NCBI RefSeq assembly: GCF_004027225.2
Contig: NC_044297.2
Location: forward strand, 3,802,047-3,866,046
From: Strigops habroptila
Taxonomy: Eukaryota; Chordata; Aves; Psittaciformes; Psittacidae
DNA: 64,000 nucleotides
Reading direction: 5' to 3'
Part shown: piece after piece, positions 48,901 to 64,000 of the stretch
How the letters are laid out: each line of letters begins with the position of its first letter
Numbering within the stretch: position 1 is the stretch's first letter
Notes under the pieces: model-generated
The model's input: the letters and a program-made list of their open reading frames with translations, nothing else
The model's database searches: none
What the model was told of the DNA's origin: nothing
Position numbers and translations under genes: made by a program

Positions 48901-51900
48901 CATTGCCAGAGCTCTACTTACTGTCTAAAGAGATGACAAAACACGACCACGATGTCTCCCACGTTTTACAACAAACATCTAAAGATGCTGTATGATAAGG
49001 GATTAAAATTTGGACTTTTTCTCGCCACAGTGAGGCCTGTAACAGGGCACGCTCTGTATATCCGTTATTGCAGGAAGATTTCAAGTCCAGTGTTGAGAGC
49101 AAAAAGACTGAGAAACTGGTTTTGGCACCGTTACCTTATGCTTCAGGCACTAAGTGAGAAGCATAAAGCTATTTGAAAAGGAATTGTGTTTTGAGAGTGC
49201 TATACGCCAGCAACCCTTTGTGGAAGCACTGACAAGCTGCAAACCATTAACTTTCTCTTCAACCTCACAAAATACATTCAAGGCAGCCAAACTCAAGTCC
49301 TTACCTATTAGAACATTTCAACTATGAGACCCCTCTTTTGATTTCCCTGCATGACTGCAGCGGTGACAGTTCTACATAGCTAGCATGCATCCTGAAACAA
49401 AACCTCATGTGTGGAGTGAGTGATAGTGATGTTATTTCCACCAGCTACCAAATTTCACATGCCAGTAACTGCAGTAACTAACTTTGGACCATTACATAGC
49501 AGCACAATGAATGCCTGCACCCCCCTGCCCTGAGTCTGTGCATTCTGCACATATAAATAACTTCTTTTAGTACTCCTGGTAGTTCTGTGCAACTAAAACT
49601 ACTCAGTGTTCTCTGCTCAATACTTTCTCATACCGGCTGCAGAAACATTTTCAGAGTATCTCTTTCCTCTTACCTGATCCTCCATGGAAACTTCTGTTCC
49701 CAATGTGTTGTCTGTGTTCCACTTCTGTGTGAATATAAGTCCATAGTCCTTGAGCTTGTATTTGGTCTCTAGACTGCCTGAAGCCTTGCCTGTGTCTGTG
49801 TTGGAAGAACCAGTTGCAGTGAATTCCTGCCAAGAAAGAGCAGAACATGAGTTTCAGCACTCAGATATTTAATCACGTTCAGTTTTTCCCCTTGTCAAGT
49901 GCCAGCACTCAGACTCGCTACCCCTCGGCCTTTTAACAGAACCCTCAAAATCCTCCTCCTCTATCACCACCAAAACCAATCATTTTTGCATCACAAAATG
50001 CTATTTCTTTTGGCATCTCTGTTCTGGGTATTTCTTTGATTGAGGTGCACTGATGCCCTGGAACTTGCTTAGCTTGGAAAAAACACTATTACACAAAGAC
50101 GTGTGTCCTGGTTTCAGTCAAACCACAATAATCTGCTATTTTCACTTACATTTCATCTGCACCATTATTTGATTACCTGGTCCCCCTCTATCATTTTTAC
50201 CACCTTTTTTTCCCTAACTTATCCACCAACCTCCTCCACACCAAAAAACCCATTTTTCTGCACCAATAGTTATTTCAGAATCCAAGAACTTGCTCTGTAC
50301 CTTCACATGGATCCATACCCAGATACGAAAAGACCCTCATCTGGGATACAAAGCTGCTTGTATTTTTGGATTTTTCCTCAAAATCTTGTCCAATTTCCTT
50401 TATCATCTTATCACCACTGTCCCAATGGTGCATGAATGGCAAGGGGTTGGAACTAGATGATCTTAAGGTCCTTTCCAACCCTTACTATTCTATGATTCTA
50501 ATTAGCACCTTTTACAGTCCTTCTGGGAATGACTCTCCCTTAAAAAAAGCAATCCTGCATCCAACTTAACTGCTAGATGAATAGCAAACCAAAATTGGGG
50601 GTTCTCTCACTTTTCCAAATATCTCGTGTATTCCTTTCTTTTTCCACCATTCAGCAGTGAAATGTTCTTCAGAGAATGGTCACTGATGCTTTTCACTACT
50701 AAACCCTAACGTTGTTGTTTCCTCTACCCTTTATACTCTTGTCACTTAGGCTCTTCATATAGCACGTTGATGACTTTACCACCTTTGCCCCCAACCCAAC
50801 TTCTCTGTCATTACCTCAGCCAGCAACTACACTTCAGAAGCTTCACCCCTTTGTAAAGCACCTTAAAACTGTAGACCTTTTCTCCTTCATGGTGTTAGCA
50901 AATAACCTGATGCAGGGGCACCGTGACAGCTCTCCATCAGGCTGGTCCTTCACTGACTAGTGCAATTGAACCAATGACTTTGAATTTCGTGTAATATGTA
51001 TTTCGTAACATGCTGTTCTATGCTGTTGGCCAAGTGTCAGAACTGGATCTGCTTCTGGAAGCAGAAGGCACACAGTCATCATCTGCTGCCAGCAGTCTAT
51101 AACCTTCTAGGATATGCTGGCTGGCATCCTCAGGAACACCATGCACTTACTAGGCCAAACCACTTGCAATCTATGAAACAATTATAATCAATAGACACTA
51201 CCTCTGTTTTCTTCCAAGTCCACAGGAGAAACACCCAAAATATTTCAGTATCATAACAATCAGAGGCACTATTAGTACCCAAATAGAAATGAGATCTCAT
51301 GTCTTGTTCCTAACCTCACCTCCATCCCCCAAACCCCATTTTGTTGCAGAATGCCCACTAGAAACACTAACAAGCACAAAACCTGAAGCAACAGCAATAG
51401 TATCAGTACTCCTCTCTACCTTCTTTTCCCTCCTCCTGTTTTTTACAGTGTTCTTATCATGGACTATTGGACAAAGACTGCAAATCACTTTATGTATGTG
51501 GATCATACAGCAGATTAAGAGTTATCGACACAGTCAAACTTAATGACACGATGATAACATGACTAAAAACAATGGAACAGTTTATGAACACCACCACGCA
51601 CCACAGAAAACCTTGCTAGACAAAGCAATAAAGAACCAACATGCCAAAACAGTCACTATTCTTACCAGCTGGATAAACATCCAACAGGAAAGGTTGCATG
51701 GAAAAGAAAAAGCCCATTTTAGAACTTAATACAGTTGTTGATGTTCTGTCACATTCAGAAGACAGGATAATTAACCATTAGCATATTATTTGAGAATAAA
51801 AACTTCCAGCCAGGAAAACTATGCATATCGTGACATGTCAATAACTGGTAGCAGTCACAGTATAAAGACTACATAGTTCCTCGTGCCTACATGTTCCTGG

Positions 51901-53307
51901 TGCAAGCAATCCATCAAAAGCTCAATTGAGACAGAATACAGTAATACAAAAGGAATGACTTGCACCATTTGCATGATAAGAATGCAAGAGAAGGAGGGAG
52001 CTAAGGCAAATAAGGTTATGAAGTAAGCTGAAAAGCAGCACAGCTTATCAGCCACAACAGCATCAAGTGGTAGCACACACAGACCTGAGACTCAGTGCAA
52101 GAATAACCTTACGTAGTAAACAGTATATGAAGACCAAAATTAAGAAATCCATTCTTGGTTTTGCCAGCCCTCTTGTGAAATCAGGAGGAAGCTCCACTTC
52201 TCCATCATTGAAGTGGCGTTCATAGTATTTTCTAGTTACCTTAAGTGCTAAATCTTAATTAATATCTATAAAATGCTCTCAAATTCTACATAAAGGGTAC
52301 AGCAGAAGAACTGTTTAGTTTTCATGAAGTCTCATATTGTAAGCACAGTGGAGATGAGTGAAAATTAAGTTAAACCATGGCTCTTATTTGTCTCTTTGCC
52401 TTTCGGATAAAAGGTCAGTCTGGACTCCAAATCTTATAAAACCAACATCTGCAGAGAAACTCAACTGCATTCAGAAGCAGAAATGAGAGCTATTGAGGGT
52501 GAAGAAACAGTTATGTTTGGGACGTGGCAATGGGAACGGGGAAGAAAGCAACCTGCTCGCAACAAAATGCACGCTGCAGGAAAAGAAGGACCACTCCATC
52601 AGTTCCACACCAGTACAGGTTTTAAAATGAGAACTGAAAGAGAGAAGCCACACCTGGTAGCAAGTTACTACCACCAACCCGTTCAGGCATTTGTCCTTCC
52701 GTTGCAACGCTGGTGATGTTGGAAGCCTCCAGTACTTACCACCCCACTGGAAGACTTGGTCTTGAACTCTAACTTGACCATTCCAAATCCTGAAAAGAGA
52801 AGAGTACAGACAAAAATGTCAACATATTGCTTCCAGAAAAGGGACTAACATCCGAATTTCTCCATTTAAGTTCTTTGAACAGGAATGCAAATATTGTGCA
52901 ATTATTTCCACTGTCACTAAGACAATAGTCTGCTCTGATTAACATACAGATCACTCTACCTCAAACCTGTTTGGTGGCATATACGGTCTCCTGTGGTGAC
53001 CTACGTGAGTTGAACTGATTTAATGTCTCCGAGTACAAAAAGTGGAAGGTTAAAGTCCACAGCACTCTTCAGAGACTGTTCTGGAGTACATCTTCAGGTC
53101 AAACTTGTAACCTTCCCCTCTCATTCTCTGCCTACTGCAGCACTGTCATGATAACACCTCTAAAGCTCAAATCAGAAGGGGCTAGATGCTTCCTTCTAGC
53201 AAGGAAGGAAGAGAATTCCCACCACAGCCATGTTACTTACCATACCCCTTGTTGAATACATCCCTGGCAGACTTTCCCAAGTCACTGTATGCTGGTGGGA
53301 CAGCCAT
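45917..53307 (-). CDS. VDAC3: VDAC3, voltage-dependent anion channel 3 (8 coding exons, 283 aa)
   Basis: Mitochondrial outer-membrane beta-barrel porin for metabolites and ions. Coding exons, 5' to 3': 53241-53307, 52740-52789, 49674-49826, 48794-48846, 47956-48183, 47083-47233, 46254-46311 and 45917-46008; phases join to 283 codons plus TAA, the same length as human VDAC3. The N-terminal helix reads [30 protein letters not shown]. The GLK motif (LIEGLK), a [10 protein letters not shown] block and [20 protein letters not shown] follow. The C-terminus is [13 protein letters not shown], the eukaryotic porin signature region. Mammalian VDAC3 starts MCNTPTYCDLG; here the N-terminal cysteines are absent and the start resembles VDAC1. 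Assignment to VDAC3 and not VDAC1 or VDAC2 rests on the neighbourhood with POLB and IKBKB and on [17 protein letters not shown]1 scrap lies in intron 2. Confidence 0.93.
50438..50502 (+). mobile_element. CR1 LINE 3'-terminal scrap in VDAC3 intron 2
   Basis: About 65 bp matching the very 3' end of CR1: GGGGTTGGAACTAGATGATC, then CCTTTCCAACCC and the terminal CTATTCTATGATTCTA. It is heavily 5'-truncated, and no other part of the element is seen nearby. Confidence 0.88.
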
Positions 53308-53312
53308 TGGAT
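53308..53312 (-). other. VDAC3: VDAC3 leader end in first coding exon
   Basis: A GTGTTTCAG acceptor on the minus strand leaves only five untranslated bases before the ATG, so nearly all of the 5'UTR must come from an upstream noncoding exon in the CpG island. Confidence 0.6.
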
Positions 53313-54619
53313 CTGAAACACATTGGAAGCTGTAAGAATCTTAGGTTTAACAGCATAAAATCTAAACTATACCCAAAGCATTTAGAAACGTCTTTGACTA
53401 GTACCCGCTATGTGACCTTTGGAGAATGTTCATGAAAGTCATCCCTGCATCAGAAACAAACTTCAGTTCAAAGAAGTTATGAAAGCAAATCCATTATTTG
53501 GAATCACTAAACCCCAGGAGCAGTATTACACCCAACTACACATTCTTACATTGCAAAAATTGCTCACGGGAGCCTTACCCCTGTTCTGATGATGAGCAAA
53601 CATTGCTTTTGTGACAGGTCCCTTTCTGAAAGGGAACCCAAGGGCTGAAGCCATGTCAGCACTGAACAATCACAAAGGGAAAGACTTCCCCGAGCACTTG
53701 TGACTTCTTCGAAAGCTCTTTCAGAGATGTGTAACACATAAAGAGACATCTCCATACGTTGTCTAGTAGCCACCAGTGAGTATTTATGCAACGTGTTTAC
53801 ACAGCAGCAAACCCTACATTTTCTAATACACATAACTCTTACAACTACTTCGGAGGACAAAACTCGAAAGGATGGGCATGTGGTATTACAGCTTATCTGA
53901 CATATTTAATGTTCGTTACCACAATTTAGGTATTTTGCATTAGAAAATCCACGTTAAGTAGGAAAACTCTTCCCCAGTGGAAAATTAGCCTTCTCCTTCT
54001 GGAATAAGTTTGTATAAATGTAAAAGCACACCTGGTCCAGAAAAAAATAGGGAAAAAAGCAGCCAAAGATGATGCTTTTGACTGATTGATTTTAAGGGCA
54101 ACTCTCTTCTTACAGCTGATGCATTTGTTGATATTCTTCTCTGCAATACCTGACACCAGAAATCCCTGATCCCCCATTTGTTACTGGAAAGACTAACTGG
54201 AACAGTGATACCAACAGCTCTACCTGCAAGCCAGAACTTAGAGGAACTGAGCTCACAGTTCCACAACTATTAACGCTAGATTTGAATTGGTCTCCATCAA
54301 TCAGATGCAATAACAGTGGAGATAAAACACAACATGACGTGGGAAAAGAAGCAGTTTTGGCAGCGATGTAGAACTAAGGTGCCATACTCATCGGTTTTAA
54401 ACAAAGGCTCCTTAACCTTGTGCTTTGATTCTCCCTCCCACAGCAATAAAATGAGTACAACCACCACAGGAGAAATCACATCAAGGAATAAAAGGTTGGG
54501 GGCAACTGATGCTTAACGCTGCCATCTCCGGATGCGGTGCACAACGAGCCGAGCTGCTCAGAGGTGACACCGAACGGGGCACTGCGGTGAAGCAGCAAAC
54601 AGGAGACCCCCAACAGCGG

Positions 54620-55280
54620 CTTATGGAGTAACGGGAAAGACCCCAAACCGACCCCAAAGCGCAGCACCGAGCCGAGCCGCCGCTGCACCGTTACTGCCCT
54701 GCCGCCGCAGCGCGGCCCCGCACGGCACGCCGGAGCCGCGGGCGCGCTCCCGAGCGGCGCGGCCTCCGCCCCGGCCGCTACCGGCGCGCGTTACGCAACG
54801 GGTAACGGAGCGCAGCCCGCCGGGCCCCCCCCCACCGCCGACCCCAGGAACTCGCGTTCCGCGGGGCGAGCACCCGGTGCGCTCCGCGCAAGGCCCCGGC
54901 CCGCCCGCCGGCCCCGCGCCGCCACACCCGAGGACGCGCCAGCGCCGCCGGAGGACCCCGCCTCCCCCTTCCCTTCCCTCCGGGGCTCTGGCCCGGCCCC
55001 GCCGCGGCAAAGGTGACTCGAGGAGGAGGAGGCCGAGGCCGAGGCCGGGGCCGGGCAGCGCCGGAGGGTCCAGCCCCGCGGGCCCCGCCGCTACCTACTG
55101 CCGCGCTGCCTCCAGCACAGGTCCCAGCGCCCCCGAGCCCGCCTGCGCCGCGCATGCGCACCCGCAGCCTGGCCCCTCCCGGCAGGGCGGAACCGCCCTT
55201 CCCACCGCCCCGGGCCGCCCCGTCCCCAGCCTTGAAGCCAGGGCGATGGGCGCGCCCTGCCCTGGGGTGAGGCACTGCGG
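54620..55280 (-). promoter_or_regulatory. VDAC3: CpG-island promoter of VDAC3 with probable noncoding exon 1
   Basis: A strongly CpG-rich block lies upstream of VDAC3 on its strand. A minus-strand donor (GGCAGTAG|GTAGCG) at 55095 would end a noncoding exon 1 starting roughly at 55140-55160. A perfect NRF-1 palindrome GCGCATGCGC lies at 55150-55159. NRF-1 drives many nuclear genes for mitochondrial proteins, so this fits VDAC3. Long frames on both strands here are composition artefacts. Confidence 0.7.
55150..55159. promoter_or_regulatory. NRF-1 site (GCGCATGCGC)
   Basis: A perfect palindromic nuclear respiratory factor 1 consensus at the presumed VDAC3 start site, about 55 bp upstream of the exon 1 donor. 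Confidence 0.7.
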
Positions 55281-57123
55281 TGCAGCCGGTAGCACCGACA
55301 GAGCCCAGGTTCTGGTGTTGCAGCCGCGTACGGTCACACACGGACAAGCCACAGTACGTGCCCACCCGCACAGAGCACAAGGGTTGCGGCTACTGCCTCC
55401 CGTGACGGGCAGAGGGCTTTGCAGTGCAGGTCTGCGGGAGGAGGAGGGAGAGTAACACAGAGCAGCACAAAGGGGTACCTGACGGAGAGAGGGAGCAAAA
55501 GGACGCTTTATACGTTAATATAGTTCAAGAAAATAAAGAAGCAAACACTCTGGGATTCAGGAGGGATTCAGTGTTCTGGAGGGGCCAGCAAATTCTGCCT
55601 CAAGTCCTGAGATCAAGCAGTCTTCTGTGCTACCTGTTGAAGATGATAGAGAACACATCAATGGAGTGCTGTGTGCTGCCTAGGAAACCTCTGTAAACGT
55701 GGTGAGCTTGTGCTACTGCTTCCCGATGCTCCTGAAATTACAGCTAAAAAGGAGGAAGAGGATGACACATTCGTGATGGAATTCTCATTTTGTTTATTCC
55801 CACCGATTACTGAAGAAAACACTGAATACATCAGCTACATCTATTTTCACCATGAGGCATCGGAAGACTTCACATGATACCGAGTTAACTGCCAATCATC
55901 TTACACACCACTACATGCATTTTCCCAGCAAATAATTGAACTCCCCATAGGAAAACCAGAAGAAAATAAAGGGATAAGCAAGACTATCAGTATATAATCT
56001 CCATTACTAAGACTGAGCAACACCAATTATACAAGAACAAGTAAAAATGTAGTTGTTCTGTAGGCTTAAGTCAGATAAAATTAGGAAGAGGTATTAAATT
56101 GTCTTTGTTTCATGATTCAAGTCAGGTTATATAGTCTGACAATACAGATGCAAACTCCTCTCTGCCCCCCTATAAAGGCAGGTAGCAGACCTAATCATTA
56201 AAGAATGAAGAAGTATTACATACCATCAGCAATACTCAGTTTGGCTATGTAGAAAAGTCTTGCCTTTTCAGGCTTGCAATTCTGTAATACATTAGCCTTA
56301 TAATCTTACAAGGTATTCAAACACAATAGCAGCAATACATTCCATGTTGATGCTCTATAATACATCAAAGTAGTAGTTTGCTACTTAAAACTTAAGTAAA
56401 AATAAGTTTTTTACTTTACTATTAAGTTAACCAACAGAATCCCAGTCCCAAATACAACTAGTAATGCAATCTTGATGGGTGCTCCTCTCACATCCAAAAT
56501 AGTCATTACCTTTCACAGTGCTTTAAGAGGGGCTATGAAAATCAGAGCTGACTGGTTTGCGTAAAAAAAAGGGCAAATTGACTCTATGCGAGTGGTAGAA
56601 ATACCTCAATTAATCAGACCACTCTTCTGGGTAATGGCAAACAAAACACAGATCACTGCAACCAATAGTACTACAACATAGGAACAAGGAACATGGGTCA
56701 CACGCGACAGGAGAATGGTCACATCAGCATATGGCCATACTGAAAGGTTTTCGAAGGACGGACATGGAAACAGCTTAACATGAGCTTCAGCATCACACCA
56801 GGACGCTTAATGCAGAGATAAGGAGATACAGACAGTAGTTGGAAATGGTATTCTTTAGGAGTACTTCAGGATTCTTATTCTGGTGTCTACCAAACAAGAT
56901 ACCGAAAGTTAGACTGGAAGGAAGATCTAGCAGACCAATACCCAGTTCTGAGCAGGCAGTTCAGAATTTCCATCTCTTAACCAGAAGGCTGTTTAACCAA
57001 CAGGAGAGGTGCAGTCTGTCTTCAGAAGCAGGATTGTTGCTGCTAGATTAAACAGTAAGCCTACATTAGACAATTTTGTTAGGAAAACCTCTCTCTGCAT
57101 TACAAACCTAGACAAGCAGTTAG
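55281..57123. other. Gap between VDAC3 promoter and POLB stop codon; likely POLB 3'UTR, no DKK4
   Basis: The stretch is AT-rich with small open frames only. A minus-strand AATAAA at 55793-55798 could end a long POLB 3'UTR. In mammals DKK4 lies between POLB and VDAC3; I looked for its two cysteine-rich domains on both strands and saw none. A plus-strand AATAAA near 55528 has no gene attached. Confidence 0.6.
55793..55798 (-). other. Candidate POLB polyadenylation signal (AATAAA on the minus strand)
   Basis: This is the first canonical AATAAA found downstream of the POLB stop on its strand, about 1.3 kb away and followed by a TGTGTC element. Mammalian POLB has a much shorter 3'UTR, so an unrecognised variant signal nearer the stop is equally possible. 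Confidence 0.35.
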
Positions 57124-63493
<6,370 letters not shown>

Positions 63494-63720
63494 GGCCGGC
63501 AGCTGCGGCGGCCTCGATACCGGCAACGGGGTGACGGCGGAACCCCTCGCAGGGAGGAGTTCCGGAGGCGGCGTCACAGAGTGCGACCGGGATGGGCACG
63601 CATGCGTGAGTGGGGACCGCAGACGGTGCGGAACAGCTCTCGTGCGGGGCGGGGCGTCCGTCCCCAGCACCTCTATGGGGGACACCGAACGCGGTTACCG
63701 GTGGGTGCTGCTGCGCACAG
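63494..63720 (-). promoter_or_regulatory. POLB: CpG-island promoter and 5'UTR of POLB
   Basis: The GC/CpG-rich block covers exons 1-3 of POLB and extends upstream of the ATG at 63493. On the minus strand a TGACGC half-CRE lies around 63571-63576; mammalian POLB is driven by an ATF/CREB site near the start. An NRF-1-like CGCATGCG occurs at 63599-63606. No TATA box is seen. A divergent gene to the right is possible but not visible before the window ends. Confidence 0.6.
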
Positions 63721-64000
63721 CGGCCCCGTTGTCTCTGGTGGTCCAGCACACACTGGCCAGAGCATCAGTGTTGGGCTGGGAGCGAGCGAGCAGGACCCCT
63801 TCTCCTCCCCTGTGCCAGCTCGCTGTTCTAGTCTTTAGGTCCTGCCTCTCTGCCCTGTAGCCATCACAATTTCTTCCTTCTCCACCTCTGTCCAGCTTCC
63901 TGCCCGCACAGCGACCCGTGCTTGTGGAGCCACCTCGCTCCATCCGCACAACGCCTCTCCAGGAAGGGCTTTCAGGCCGCCCCGAGCCCACAGTGCAAAC
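63721..64000. other. Right-edge sequence upstream of POLB, nothing recognised
   Basis: GC-moderate sequence without a supported exon, repeat or RNA gene. Open frames here show no family similarity. The next gene beyond the window would tell where the inversion of the POLB-VDAC3 block ends. Confidence 0.5.

Noticed and set aside
54778..55455. Open frames of about 190-200 codons in the VDAC3 CpG island
   Set aside because: Compositional artefacts present on both strands at once, with no conserved motif.
55281..57123. DKK4 between VDAC3 and POLB
   Set aside because: Expected from mammalian synteny, but no frame on either strand shows the paired ten-cysteine domains.

Overview
This window is vertebrate nuclear DNA, most likely from a bird: intron-rich genes with GT-AG splice sites, CpG-island promoters, no bacterial-style operons, and several CR1 (chicken repeat 1 type) LINE fragments with the typical AGAATCATAGAAT-like 3' end. 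Introns and intergenic gaps are short (six protein genes in 64 kb), as on an avian microchromosome. CR1 also occurs in other sauropsids, so 'bird' is an inference; I cannot name the species.

The locus corresponds to the human 8p11 neighbourhood. Left to right: the 5' end of KAT6A (-; first coding exon and probable 5'UTR exons, 3564-6355); AP3M2 (+; 8 coding exons, 9880-17021); PLAT, tissue plasminogen activator (-; 13 coding exons 19401-27282, probable noncoding exon 1 at 31865-32100); IKBKB, IKK-beta (+; 21 coding exons, 33552-44778); VDAC3 (-; 8 coding exons, 45917-53307, promoter near 55100); and POLB, DNA polymerase beta (-; 14 coding exons, 57124-63493). I reconstructed every coding exon from splice sites, reading phase and family conservation. 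The five complete genes give open frames of 418, 558, 757, 283 and 335 codons, close or identical to the human lengths as I remember them.

The genes are functionally unrelated (chromatin acetylation, endosomal sorting, fibrinolysis, NF-kB signalling, mitochondrial outer-membrane transport, base-excision repair), so this is a syntenic block and not a pathway cluster. Neighbours lie head-to-head (KAT6A/AP3M2, PLAT/IKBKB) or tail-to-tail (AP3M2/PLAT, IKBKB/VDAC3). VDAC3 and POLB are both on the minus strand and in reversed order relative to mammals, and no DKK4 is visible between them.

The most notable signal is a perfect 73-bp tandem duplication in IKBKB (43175-43320) spanning the 3' splice site and the start of coding exon 19. 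It creates two identical competing acceptors. Only the downstream one keeps the frame; the upstream one gives an early stop that removes the NEMO-binding tail. I see no prokaryotic system, CRISPR array, tRNA, rRNA or viral gene here.
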